Counted from the first letter of the stretch, positions 45,999 through 54,963 are shown. The stretch is DNA of 64,000 nt from an uncultured Psychroserpens sp. (GCF_947501425.1 NZ_CANMVN010000002.1:372001-436000); one strand, 5' to 3'. Notes: generated by a model from the sequence alone, not told the origin. Program-made: numbers and translations.

Positions 45999-46586
45999 TC
46001 AATTAATTATCGATTTTATAAGAAAGTTCAAATCTAAATAAAAACTCCAATTTCGGGCATATTTTTTATTGATTTCAACCTTATCTACCCAAATAATCGT
46101 TCTATTGTAATTTTCTGGGTCTGATTGCTTAGACAATATGTCTTCTTCGTTTCTATATTTTAGTGTTGCCGGACCAGTAATACCTGGTTTTAATTTTAAT
46201 ATGATACGGTCTTCACCAACAAGTTCATCAGCAAAACCTTTCACATCTGGTCTTGGCCCAACAAAACTCATGTCTCCAATAAGCACATTTACTATTTGAG
46301 GAAGCTCATCTAATTTATACTGTCTCAACCATTTACCAAAGCGTGTCGCACTTAAATCCAATTGCCCTAAAATATGTTCCTCAGCCTTAAGTGTTCTAAT
46401 TTTAAAAATCTTAAATGGTTTAGCATGCTGCCCTATTCGCGATTGTGAAAACAATCCAAATTGATTAGTGTCTATTGTTGAAATGATAATTAAAAAAACT
46501 ATTGGCACAATTAATATTGGAAAAAGCAATAAGGATAATATCAAATCAAAAATGCGCTTCTGTATTAATTGGTGCCTTGTAATCAC
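45999..46586 (-). CDS. short phosphoglycosyl transferase (PglC-like)
   Basis: 195 residues, GTG start. One N-terminal reentrant hydrophobic helix (LILSLLLFPILIVPIVFLII) is followed by the compact catalytic domain with FSQSRIGQHAKPFKIFKIRT, the DE dyad in YKLDELPQ, and VGPRPDV. This is the minimal monotopic type that moves phospho-sugar to undecaprenyl phosphate. It is directly behind wzc, and duplicates the activity class of the long enzyme at 15.6 kb. Confidence 0.92.
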   Translation of the reverse strand: MITRHQLIQKRIFDLILSLLLFPILIVPIVFLIIISTIDTNQFGLFSQSRIGQHAKPFKIFKIRTLKAEEHILGQLDLSATRFGKWLRQYKLDELPQIVNVLIGDMSFVGPRPDVKGFADELVGEDRIILKLKPGITGPATLKYRNEEDILSKQSDPENYNRTIIWVDKVEINKKYARNWSFYLDLNFLIKSIIN

Positions 46587-46587
46587 T

Positions 46588-49086
46588 TTATAATCGCTTT
46601 AAAAACCTTTTAAAACGAGACATCATCTTTCCAAACTTAGTTTCATCTTTTTCATGATATGCATTTCCATACACACCATAACCGTAGCCATAACCGTAAC
46701 CATAACCGTAACCATAACCATAGTTGTGATTTGTTTTATGCTTGTAGAAGTTTAATACAAAACTAATATTCTTTACTTCTCCTGTTTTATACTTGGCATT
46801 AATTAATGACAACATTCCTTTTTTAGTATAATCTAACCTCACCATGAAAATTGACGCATCCGCATATTGGGTTAATTCAAGAGCATCAGTTACTAATCCT
46901 AATGGTGGTGTATCTAAAATGATCATATCATACTCCAGCCTCAACTTAGTAATTAAATCCTTAAGATAATCACCCATCAATAATTCTGAAGGATTTGGAG
47001 GAATTGGACCTGAAGGAACAATATCCAAATTTTCTATGTGAGAAATATGCTTCACCTTATCGAATTCACTTTCTCCAATAAGATAATTCACGATACCTTT
47101 ATCATTCTTAATATCAAAATCATCAAAGATTTTTGGTTTACGTAAATCAAGACCCAATAAAATTGTCTTTTTTCCTGATAACGCATAAACCGTGGCAATG
47201 TTTATTGAGCAAAACGTTTTTCCTTCACCACTTACAGATGAAGTAATCATTAGCGTTTTACCTTTATCTTGATCTTCTTGTCGCTTGTATATAAATTGTA
47301 AACTTGAACGAATTGCACGAAAAGATTCAGCTACAGCAGATTTTGGCTTTTCATAAACAATTAGGTTATTCTTATATTTATACTTTCCTATCAATCCCAG
47401 AATTGGAATATTTGATAGTTGCTCAACCTCATCAGATCCATGGATGGTATTGTCTAGAAGAAAAATGATGAAAATCAATAACATTGGTGTAAAAAAACCA
47501 ACCATCAAGGCCATCATATAATTTAAGGTCTTGTTTGGACCAATAGGCGGATTACCAATATCTTTAGCTTCATCAATAATGGCAATATCTGAAACATTAG
47601 CCGCTCTAACTATTTCTGCTTCACTCTTTTTTGCCAGATACACGTCATAGGCCTCCTGGCTTATATCCATCTTTCTTTGAATCTTTAGAAACTGCTGCTG
47701 ATCTGTTGGCAAGTCACTAAGTTTAGATTCTAAATTGGCAATGCTTGAATTTATAGTTCTAAGCTGCTCATTAATTGTAGTTTTTGTAGCACTAACGGTT
47801 TCTAATAAAACATTTTTAGCAGAAGTAATTTGCCTATCCAGATCTTTAAATATAGATGAGCCCTCCTTTGTTGTATACTCCAGGTTTTGACGCTCTAACG
47901 CTAATGAAGTGATCTTTGAAACACCATTTAATATGTTCATCTCATTAATACCAACCGACGTAGGAGCTGCAATTTCTGTGTAATTGTTTTTTGTAGATAG
48001 ATAATTTTCTAGTGAATTGAGGTAATTCAATTTAGCTCTTTCTTGTTCTTTTACTAAATCCAAATCCTTTAGACGACTCGAGACTTGGGCCATTTCTTCA
48101 CTTACGTTAAACACTTTATTGTTTTGTCTGAAGTCATTCATTTCTCCAGTAATCTCCTTTAAATTCAGATTTACTGCATTTAAACTACTATCTATAAAAC
48201 GTATGGTATTTGTTGCATATTGATTTTTTCTCTCAAGTTCAAACTCACTTAAGATGGCTGCTGTTGCATTTAAATAATCAACAATTTTTTGTTTGTTATT
48301 ACCTGATAATAAAAGCCTTAAAACAGATGAAGAATTTGAATAAGGACTTATTTTTACTCCAATTTGATATTTGTGTACAACGTCATCAAACTTACTAAAC
48401 CTTAAAAAATACTCACCCTTTTTAACTTTAGAACTTGAAGGTTTTAAATGAACCACCCCTTTAAAAAATGGTAAATCCACTTTTTCACCAAACTTATAAA
48501 CCTGAGTGAATGGTCCAGAAGGAATTTCTATTCTGTAAATCTGCTTTGAATCGTCATACACCTGTGCCTGAGCAGATCTGCCTTCATACTCTGTAAATAT
48601 TTCAAACTTATTTTCGTCTAAAATTCTGACTCCAATGGGTTTATTTAAGATTTGAGGTTTTGATAAATCCAGTGCTACTCTAAATGGCGCATTCTTATAA
48701 ATATCTACCATTCTGTACTTCCCTTGTACCATATAGGTCATGTAATATTGCAAGGAATCAATAACCTTTTCATTATGCGATCTGGTTCGTACAGTGGTCA
48801 TTATTTTCCCGACCTTTCCAGAAACACCTCCCCAATTAAAGGAAATACTCGTGTTTGCTGTAAAAAATGGATTTTGATCACTTTCTACTGAAATAAGGGA
48901 GCCTAATCGATAAACATTTTGTTTTCTTACGTTGATGAAGTAAGCTAAGATCAATGCACAACCTACACTTATCAATACAAATTTCCAAAGGTTTAATACC
49001 TTAAATAGAAAGCCTCTAAAATCGAAAGCCAATCCTTTAGATGACACATCCATATCATTGTAATCTGTATAATCACCTTGACTCAT
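46588..49086 (-). CDS. wzc: Wzc-type polysaccharide co-polymerase and tyrosine autokinase
   Basis: 832 residues. A first membrane helix near 36-52, a periplasmic Wzz-like region with coiled coils to about 510, and a second helix near 534-556 are followed by a BY-kinase domain. That domain has Walker A SVSGEGKT near 617-624, Walker A' ILLGLDLRKPKI and Walker B YDMIILDTPP. The C-terminal tail holds eight consecutive Tyr-Gly units (789-804), then VYGNAYHEKDE and a basic end. Phosphorylation of the Tyr cluster normally controls chain length and export. No cognate phosphatase gene is visible in the window. Confidence 0.95.
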   Translation of the reverse strand: MSQGDYTDYNDMDVSSKGLAFDFRGFLFKVLNLWKFVLISVGCALILAYFINVRKQNVYRLGSLISVESDQNPFFTANTSISFNWGGVSGKVGKIMTTVRTRSHNEKVIDSLQYYMTYMVQGKYRMVDIYKNAPFRVALDLSKPQILNKPIGVRILDENKFEIFTEYEGRSAQAQVYDDSKQIYRIEIPSGPFTQVYKFGEKVDLPFFKGVVHLKPSSSKVKKGEYFLRFSKFDDVVHKYQIGVKISPYSNSSSVLRLLLSGNNKQKIVDYLNATAAILSEFELERKNQYATNTIRFIDSSLNAVNLNLKEITGEMNDFRQNNKVFNVSEEMAQVSSRLKDLDLVKEQERAKLNYLNSLENYLSTKNNYTEIAAPTSVGINEMNILNGVSKITSLALERQNLEYTTKEGSSIFKDLDRQITSAKNVLLETVSATKTTINEQLRTINSSIANLESKLSDLPTDQQQFLKIQRKMDISQEAYDVYLAKKSEAEIVRAANVSDIAIIDEAKDIGNPPIGPNKTLNYMMALMVGFFTPMLLIFIIFLLDNTIHGSDEVEQLSNIPILGLIGKYKYKNNLIVYEKPKSAVAESFRAIRSSLQFIYKRQEDQDKGKTLMITSSVSGEGKTFCSINIATVYALSGKKTILLGLDLRKPKIFDDFDIKNDKGIVNYLIGESEFDKVKHISHIENLDIVPSGPIPPNPSELLMGDYLKDLITKLRLEYDMIILDTPPLGLVTDALELTQYADASIFMVRLDYTKKGMLSLINAKYKTGEVKNISFVLNFYKHKTNHNYGYGYGYGYGYGYGYGVYGNAYHEKDETKFGKMMSRFKRFLKRL
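46675..46722 (-). repeat. eight tandem 6-bp units encoding (Tyr-Gly)8 in wzc
   Basis: On the minus strand the units are TATGGT, TACGGT or TATGGC, all reading Tyr-Gly. The region is in frame and in the kinase's tyrosine tail. The unit length is a multiple of three, so slippage would change the number of tyrosines without breaking the frame. Confidence 0.9.
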
Positions 49087-49089
49087 AAA

Positions 49090-49881
49090 TTATCGATTTA
49101 TTAATAAAATAATGGTAGTTACTACTGAAAGCACAGAAAATATTGCTGTAAGACTTTCTCGTCCTGTGGTACCCGTACCCCATGTTTTCTGCTTTATAGG
49201 CTTCACATAAATCATGTCGTTGGGCTGGATATAATAGTATGGCGAATTCATCACATTTCTATCTGTTAAATCAAGATGATGAATTTTTTGACCTGTAGGA
49301 TATTGCCTGATAATCTGAACATCTGTCTTATCACCTGTTGTTGGAATCTCTCCAGCGTTGGCAATAGCTTCATAAATATTCATTCGTTGTTGATATACTA
49401 CCTGTGTTCCTGGAGATCCAATTTCACCTGTCGCTGTATAACGCAAACCTGATAACTTTACAGTTACAAATATATTAGCAGTTTCTTTAAATTCTTGCTC
49501 TAACAACTTCTTCTCTAACATGTTTTCAATCTCTTCAGTGGTATATCCCAACACGCTAATCTTGCCTAAAGCTGGAACTCTGATTTGACCATGCACATCT
49601 ACAGTAAAACCATCAAAATAGGCTCGTTCTTCGCCACTTGCACTAAGAACATCTTCGCCAATTGGGTTAAAAATTGATACTGACTTCTGGTCTAAGGCTT
49701 TTACTCTAATATTTAGAATATCATTAATTTGAACTCGATAAGGCTTCGGACTCTCTTTTACCATTTGTATGGAGTCTGTGGCTGCACTTTTATTTTGGAG
49801 ATAGACAATTTTCTTGTGTGGAACACATGATGAGATCAAAACGCCCACCAGGATAATAAAAATAAATAAAACTTTATTCAT
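49090..49881 (-). CDS. wza: polysaccharide export outer membrane lipoprotein (Wza type)
   Basis: Start at 49881 (MNKVLFIFIILVGVLISSC), giving a lipoprotein signal with lipobox LISSC; the frame extends 17 codons upstream without need. 263 residues. A Poly_export domain (YRVQINDILNIRVKALDQ, VDVHGQIRVPALGKISVLGY) and an SLBB region follow, and a hydrophobic C-terminal helix (LTAIFSVLSVVTTIILLINR) ends the protein, unlike the amphipathic helix of E. coli Wza. First gene of the polysaccharide locus. Confidence 0.93.
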   Translation of the reverse strand: MNKVLFIFIILVGVLISSCVPHKKIVYLQNKSAATDSIQMVKESPKPYRVQINDILNIRVKALDQKSVSIFNPIGEDVLSASGEERAYFDGFTVDVHGQIRVPALGKISVLGYTTEEIENMLEKKLLEQEFKETANIFVTVKLSGLRYTATGEIGSPGTQVVYQQRMNIYEAIANAGEIPTTGDKTDVQIIRQYPTGQKIHHLDLTDRNVMNSPYYYIQPNDMIYVKPIKQKTWGTGTTGRESLTAIFSVLSVVTTIILLINR

Positions 49882-49903
49882 TATGTAGTCTCTTGTTACT
49901 TCA

Positions 49904-49933
49904 CAAATATAGCCTATCACTATTAATATCAAA
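49904..49933 (-). promoter_or_regulatory. promoter of the polysaccharide locus
   Basis: On the minus strand: -33 box TTTG at 49930-49933, an 18-base spacer, and -7 box TATATTTG at 49904-49911 (perfect TAnnTTTG). The -7 box lies 23 bases before the wza ATG. This is the best promoter in the window. Confidence 0.75.
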
Positions 49934-49984
49934 ACTATTCATCGTTTTTTTGAGTATTATCGTTTTCTTTGTAAAAAAATTATC

Positions 49985-51853
49985 TTGAATTATTTAACTG
50001 TAGAAAACATATCAAAATCTTATGGCGAATTAGAGCTCTTTTCTAACCTCTCATTTAGCATCCATAAAGATGACAAAATAGCCTTTGTTGCAAAAAATGG
50101 TAGTGGCAAAACCTCTATCCTTAATATTTTGTCTGGAGCCGACTCACCAGACTCCGGACAAATTGTGATGCGTAATGGGTTGCGAATTTCGTTTTTATCA
50201 CAATCTCCTCAATTCGACAAAAACCTAACCATCAATGATACTATTTTTAATTCAGATTCCCCTCAGTTAAAAATTATTGAAAACTACGAAAAAGCATTGC
50301 AGCATCCAGAAAACACAGAAGCTTACCAAAAAGCTTTTGAGCAAATGGATATTCATAACGCATGGGAATTTGAACTACAATTCAAACAAATCCTGTCACA
50401 ACTCAAATTAGAGGATCTCAACCAAAAGATCAGTACGATGTCTGGCGGACAAATAAAACGATTAGCGCTGGCTCAAGCTCTGATTAGTAATCCTGACCTT
50501 TTAGTCCTTGACGAACCAACTAACCATTTAGACCTTGAAATGATTGAATGGCTGGAGCAGTATTTTGCAAAAGCACAGTTTACATTGTTTATGGTGACAC
50601 ACGACCGTTACTTTCTTGAACGTGTATGTAATGAGATTATAGAACTTGATCATGGTAAATTATACACCTACAAGGGAAATTACTCATACTACCTTGAAAA
50701 CAAAGAGTCTCGCATTGCTCAGGAACAAGTAGAAACAGGTAAAGCAAAACAACTTTACAAAAAAGAATTGGAATGGATGCGTCGTCAACCTAAAGCACGA
50801 ACCACCAAATCCAAATCACGAATTGATGATTTTTCAGATATAAAAAAGCGTGCGCACCAACGTAGAAAAGACCACAAAGTTCAATTGGAAATCAACATGG
50901 AACGCCTAGGCAGTAAGATTGTTGAATTCCACAATGTCTCAAAAGCATTTGAGGACAAGGTCATCCTCAAAGGTTTTGAATATGTCTTTAAACGTGGTGA
51001 ACGCATTGGTATTATTGGTAAGAACGGAACAGGAAAATCAACATTCCTCAATATGCTAACCCATAGTATTCAACCTGATACAGGCAAAATCATTATTGGT
51101 GATACCGTAAAATTTGGATACTACACGCAAGGTGGTATTAAGGTTAAGCCTGAGCAAAAAGTGATTGATGTTATCAAGGAATTTGGCGAGTATATTCCAC
51201 TAACTAAAGGACGACAAATTAGCGCAAAACAATTGTTAGAGCGGTTTCTTTTCGACGGAAAAAAGCAACACGATTATGTTGAAAAACTCAGTGGTGGCGA
51301 ACAAAAACGATTGTATTTGTGCACTGTTTTAATTCAGAATCCTAATTTCTTAATCCTGGATGAACCAACTAACGATCTTGATATTGTTACATTAAATATT
51401 TTGGAAGAATTCCTACTCGACTTTCCAGGCTGCTTGCTTGTGGTATCTCACGACAGGTATTTTATGGATAAAATTGTTGATCACCTATTTGTATTTAAAG
51501 GTAATGGTGAAGTACAAGATTTTCCGGGCAACTATTCTGATTATCGCGAATATGATGCATCGCAACCTCCGGAAACCAAAGCTGAAAAATCCAATATAGA
51601 AGTTTCAGAACAAAAAGAAGATCAAAACAAAGCCAATAAATTAAGCTACAACGAACAAAAGGAATATAAGAATCTGGAAAGCAAGATTCGTTCTTTAGAA
51701 CTGGATAAAAAAGCCTTGGAAGAAAAGTTCAACGATACGTCTTTGTCACAAGACCAAATAAACGATCTGTCACAACAACTTCAGGTCATTATTGAGGATA
51801 TCGAGGAAAAAGAAATGCGATGGTTTGAATTATCTGAAAAGTTTGAATCCTAA
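49985..51853 (+). CDS. ABC-F family ATPase (Uup-like)
   Basis: 622 residues with two fused ATPase domains and no membrane part. Walker A sites are VAKNGSGKTS (about 34-43) and IIGKNGTGKSTFL; signatures are MSGGQIKRLALAQAL and LSGGEQKRLYLCTVL; Walker B sites end LDEPTNHLD and LDEPTNDLD. A coiled-coil C-terminal domain (about 540-620) is typical of Uup. ABC-F proteins act on ribosomes or structured nucleic acid. TTG start; no ATG in the frame before it. Divergent from wza. Confidence 0.92.
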   Translation: MNYLTVENISKSYGELELFSNLSFSIHKDDKIAFVAKNGSGKTSILNILSGADSPDSGQIVMRNGLRISFLSQSPQFDKNLTINDTIFNSDSPQLKIIENYEKALQHPENTEAYQKAFEQMDIHNAWEFELQFKQILSQLKLEDLNQKISTMSGGQIKRLALAQALISNPDLLVLDEPTNHLDLEMIEWLEQYFAKAQFTLFMVTHDRYFLERVCNEIIELDHGKLYTYKGNYSYYLENKESRIAQEQVETGKAKQLYKKELEWMRRQPKARTTKSKSRIDDFSDIKKRAHQRRKDHKVQLEINMERLGSKIVEFHNVSKAFEDKVILKGFEYVFKRGERIGIIGKNGTGKSTFLNMLTHSIQPDTGKIIIGDTVKFGYYTQGGIKVKPEQKVIDVIKEFGEYIPLTKGRQISAKQLLERFLFDGKKQHDYVEKLSGGEQKRLYLCTVLIQNPNFLILDEPTNDLDIVTLNILEEFLLDFPGCLLVVSHDRYFMDKIVDHLFVFKGNGEVQDFPGNYSDYREYDASQPPETKAEKSNIEVSEQKEDQNKANKLSYNEQKEYKNLESKIRSLELDKKALEEKFNDTSLSQDQINDLSQQLQVIIEDIEEKEMRWFELSEKFES

Positions 51854-51855
51854 TC

Positions 51856-52626
51856 ATGTTTCAAATTATTGAATACATAACGTTCTTATTTAAATCTACC
51901 AATCAACATGGAGTGCATTCCCCTTTTGTATATGATCTGGTGACCAAATGCTTTTATGACAACACAAGATATGATGCTTATGCTCAACTTTCAGAGTACA
52001 GGTCATTTTTGTTAAGCAATGACCAAGTTATTGACATCACCGATTTTGGTTCAGGCTCCAGAGTCTTCAAATCCAATTCAAGAGCTGTAAAAGCTATTGC
52101 TAAAACCTCTGGAACTACAGCAAAAAGAGCTGAATTACTTTATCGAATTGCACATTATTTTCAACCTGAGCAAACGCTAGAACTTGGTACCTCATTAGGA
52201 ATAGCCACACAAGCTATGGCACTAGGCAATGAAACAAATCATATTCTTTCTATTGAAGGTTGCCCAAATTGTGCTGAAATCGCTCAGCAACAACTTTCCA
52301 ATTTCAATGTCAATAATGTAACTATCAAAACTGGCTCGTTTGAAACCATTCTTCCGAAGTTAAAAGACAATAGCTATGACCTTATCTTCTTTGATGGGAA
52401 TCACAACAAAACAGCAACACTCCGCTACTTTAATGAATTATTGAATACTGCTCACAACGACTCTGTTTTTATTTTTGATGATATCCATTGGTCGAAAGAT
52501 ATGGTCGAAGCATGGGACACCATCAAAGCCCATCCTAAGGTCACTGTCACTATTGACACTTTTTTTTGGGGATTTGTATGCTTCAGAAAAGAGCAAGCCA
52601 AAGAAAATTTCGTTATCAGATTGTAA
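51856..52626 (+). CDS. class I SAM-dependent methyltransferase
   Basis: 256 residues. The fold is that of O-methyltransferase-like proteins: motif I TLELGTSLGIATQAMALG, LSIEGCPNCAEIAQQQL for strand 2, and YDLIFFDGNHNKTATLRYF for the catalytic-face strand. It starts two bases after the ABC-F stop, so the pair is probably one operon. Substrate unknown. Confidence 0.88.
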   Translation: MFQIIEYITFLFKSTNQHGVHSPFVYDLVTKCFYDNTRYDAYAQLSEYRSFLLSNDQVIDITDFGSGSRVFKSNSRAVKAIAKTSGTTAKRAELLYRIAHYFQPEQTLELGTSLGIATQAMALGNETNHILSIEGCPNCAEIAQQQLSNFNVNNVTIKTGSFETILPKLKDNSYDLIFFDGNHNKTATLRYFNELLNTAHNDSVFIFDDIHWSKDMVEAWDTIKAHPKVTVTIDTFFWGFVCFRKEQAKENFVIRL

Positions 52627-52701
52627 CAAGAGTTAATGTATTGCGTCATATGAAGTGAAATCTGTATCTTGCAGAACATCACTTTAAAAGTATATTCCAG
52701 T

Positions 52702-53385
52702 ATGGGAAACGTTATTGAAATTAGAGATATCATTCGTGATTTTCAACTTGGTCAAGAAACCGTTCATGTATTAAAAGGTATTGATTTAGATATCGAAACT
52801 GGTGATTATGTTGCCATCATGGGACCATCTGGCTCGGGGAAATCAACGCTAATGAACCTTCTGGGATGCTTAGATACGCCAACTTCAGGAACGTATATTC
52901 TTAATGGAAAAGATGTAAGTCAGATGAGTGATGATGAGCTTGCTGAAATTAGAAATACTGAAATTGGTTTCGTATTTCAAACGTTCAACCTATTACCAAG
53001 AACTACAGCTTTAGACAATGTAGCTTTACCAATGGTTTATGCTGGTGCATCAAAATCCCAACGTAATAAAAGAGCTGAAGAAGTTTTAGTAGATGTTGGT
53101 CTTGCCGATCGTATGGATCACAAACCCAACCAACTCTCTGGTGGACAACGTCAGCGTGTGGCTGTTGGTCGCGCTCTGGTTAACAAACCGTCTATCATTT
53201 TAGCCGATGAGCCTACAGGAAACCTGGATTCAAAAACAGGTCATGAGATCATGGCACTTTTTGATGATATTCATAAAGCAGGAAATACTGTAATCATGGT
53301 AACGCATGAGGAAGATATTGCTGCTCATGCCAGTCGTATCATCAGACTTCGAGATGGTATTGTTGAAAGTGATACAAGAAACTAA
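52702..53385 (+). CDS. ABC transporter ATP-binding protein (MacB/LolD type)
   Basis: Start at 52702 ([17 protein letters not shown]); the frame extends upstream only to a TTG. 227 residues. Walker A is [13 protein letters not shown], the signature [17 protein letters not shown] and Walker [15 protein letters not shown]. The T-rich [11 protein letters not shown] and PTGNLD pattern marks the MacB/LolD/FtsE group, which extrudes substrates with FtsX-like permeases. No permease gene is adjacent. A -7-like TATCTTGC lies at 52665-52672. Confidence 0.92.
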   Translation: MGNVIEIRDIIRDFQLGQETVHVLKGIDLDIETGDYVAIMGPSGSGKSTLMNLLGCLDTPTSGTYILNGKDVSQMSDDELAEIRNTEIGFVFQTFNLLPRTTALDNVALPMVYAGASKSQRNKRAEEVLVDVGLADRMDHKPNQLSGGQRQRVAVGRALVNKPSIILADEPTGNLDSKTGHEIMALFDDIHKAGNTVIMVTHEEDIAAHASRIIRLRDGIVESDTRN

Positions 53386-53397
53386 TAACAAAACACG

Positions 53398-53523
53398 ATG
53401 CTCTGGATTTTATTAATTGTCGGTTTTTTTATGATGATCAAGATGATTAGTAAAAACAATCAACGTCTTCGCGAACGTCGCAATAAAGATTCGATGTTTA
53501 ATAAACGTCGTTTTAAGCGATAA
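53398..53523 (+). CDS. 41-residue single-span membrane protein
   Basis: My translation of this short frame starts MLWILLIVGFFMMIKMISK and ends with a very basic tail (NNQRLRERRNKDSMFNKRRF). One hydrophobic helix followed by Arg/Lys-rich sequence would put the tail in the cytoplasm. It begins 12 bases after the ABC ATPase gene and ends 16 bases before the CPBP gene, so it fits an operon. No family recognised; such micro-proteins are easily missed. Confidence 0.65.
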   Translation: MLWILLIVGFFMMIKMISKNNQRLRERRNKDSMFNKRRFKR

Positions 53524-53539
53524 GTATGTTTCACCCTTA

Positions 53540-54208
53540 ATGAGGATATTAAAATATGTTCTGGCAACCTTGCTATTTCTTGTCTTTCTAGAAGCAAAAA
53601 GCTATGTCATTCTTGAAATCTTTTTTAGTGTCCTTGATGAATCATTTTACAAATTCTATTTATTAACAGCTTCTGTAATAGAAACACTATGTATTTTACT
53701 GTTATTATATCTAGTGAATAAAAAATCACTATTCACCTCCTTCAAAATCTCTTATCGCTATTTACTTATTGGTTTAGCCTTAGGAGCTTCATATGTTTTT
53801 GTCCAGCAGCCTTTAAATAAAGTTTACAATGTAATTTTCAACGATGATAAAGCCATCGTTTTCGATTTTATTTCAGCAGACATCAGTATTTGGAAAGCTC
53901 TGGCAATAGTAGTTTTCATTCCGCTGGCAGAAGAACTATTTTTTCGTGGTTATATTCAAAACGGTTTAAACAAACACATTAAACCCTTGTTTGCCGTTAT
54001 ATTGTCTTCATTCTTGTTTGCCATCATCCACTTTCCCTTTATAGGTTTATTTTATCCAGATTCTGAATTTTTCATCCTAGATTTTCATTTAACTTATATT
54101 GCTTGTTTTGGCGGACTCATATCTGCACTGCTCTATCATAAATCAAAATCGTTTATCCCTTCTATAGTATTTCATATGAGTTGGAATCTAGGAGTGATTT
54201 TAGTATAA
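53540..54208 (+). CDS. CPBP family intramembrane metalloprotease (CAAX/Abi)
   Basis: 222 residues with about six to seven membrane helices. The conserved motifs are in order: PLAEELFFRGYIQN (EExxxR), FLFAIIHFPF (FxxxH) and IVFHMSWN (HxxxN). Family members are intramembrane glutamic-type proteases or bacteriocin-immunity-like proteins; the cellular substrate is unknown. It is the last gene of the short run behind the ABC ATPase. Confidence 0.9.
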   Translation: MRILKYVLATLLFLVFLEAKSYVILEIFFSVLDESFYKFYLLTASVIETLCILLLLYLVNKKSLFTSFKISYRYLLIGLALGASYVFVQQPLNKVYNVIFNDDKAIVFDFISADISIWKALAIVVFIPLAEELFFRGYIQNGLNKHIKPLFAVILSSFLFAIIHFPFIGLFYPDSEFFILDFHLTYIACFGGLISALLYHKSKSFIPSIVFHMSWNLGVILV

Positions 54209-54260
54209 TTTTAAAACTTTATACAAAATAGTTTTCAATTAAAACGTTTAACTTGCGTCT

Positions 54261-54836
54261 ATGAAAATTTACACAAAAACAGGAGACAAAGGAACAACTG
54301 CACTCTTTGGTGGCACCAGAGTTCCAAAACATCATATTAGAATTGACAGCTACGGAACTGTAGATGAATTGAATTCACATCTCGGTCTCATACGCGATCA
54401 GGAGATCAACCAGCATTACAAAGCGGTATTAATGGATATTCAGGATAAACTCTTTACCGTTGGTGCTATTTTAGCAACCGATCCTGAAAAAGCTATGCTT
54501 AAAAGTGGAAAAGAGCGACTCAATATTCCGAAGATCTCTGAAGCCGACATTACAAGATTAGAGCAGGAAATGGATACTATGAACGAAGCATTGCCGCCTA
54601 TGACTCACTTTGTATTGCCTGGAGGACATCAAACCGTGTCATTCTGTCACATTGCACGCTGTGTATGCCGTAGAGCAGAACGTTTAGCTAGTGCGCTTAA
54701 TGATTTGGAACCATTTCAACCCGAAAGCTTAAAGTACTTAAACCGACTTTCTGACTACCTGTTTGTGTTGGCACGAAAGTTGTCATATGATTTGCAAGCC
54801 GAAGAAGTAAAATGGATTCCGAAGAAAGAATCCTAG
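54261..54836 (+). CDS. cob(I)yrinic acid a,c-diamide adenosyltransferase, PduO type
   Basis: 191 residues. The N-terminal ATP loop KIYTKTGDKGTTALFGG and SYGTVDELNSHLGL, and the C-terminal CRRAERLASALN and LNRLSDYLFVLARKLSYD, are diagnostic for PduO/MMAB-type corrinoid adenosyltransferases. It converts cob(I)alamin to adenosylcobalamin, so the organism probably uses a B12-dependent mutase. No other cobalamin genes are nearby. Confidence 0.94.
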   Translation: MKIYTKTGDKGTTALFGGTRVPKHHIRIDSYGTVDELNSHLGLIRDQEINQHYKAVLMDIQDKLFTVGAILATDPEKAMLKSGKERLNIPKISEADITRLEQEMDTMNEALPPMTHFVLPGGHQTVSFCHIARCVCRRAERLASALNDLEPFQPESLKYLNRLSDYLFVLARKLSYDLQAEEVKWIPKKES

Positions 54837-54933
54837 AAGTACCACTTTGCAGAATAGAGTATCAGTTCTATAGGCTTAAACGATTGAAAATGTAAGTTCT
54901 TTTAAATTATTATTTAATTAATTCGATTTTTTC

Positions 54934-54963
54934 TTGACTTTTTGAACTATAATTTTATTTTTG
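54934..54963 (+). promoter_or_regulatory. promoter of the DUF2795 gene
   Basis: TTG at 54934-54936, a 19-base spacer, then TATTTTTG at 54956-54963 (perfect TAnnTTTG), 22 bases before the ATG. Confidence 0.6.

Noticed and set aside
46675-46722. CRISPR-like or non-coding satellite
   Set aside because: The 6-bp units are in frame inside wzc and encode Tyr-Gly throughout.
49949-49971. Promoter for the ABC-F gene (TTTG and TTTCTTTG)
   Set aside because: The spacer is only about 11 bases and the -7 match lacks the conserved A.
54837-54933. Terminator after the cobalamin adenosyltransferase gene
   Set aside because: No stable stem followed by a T run could be found by eye.
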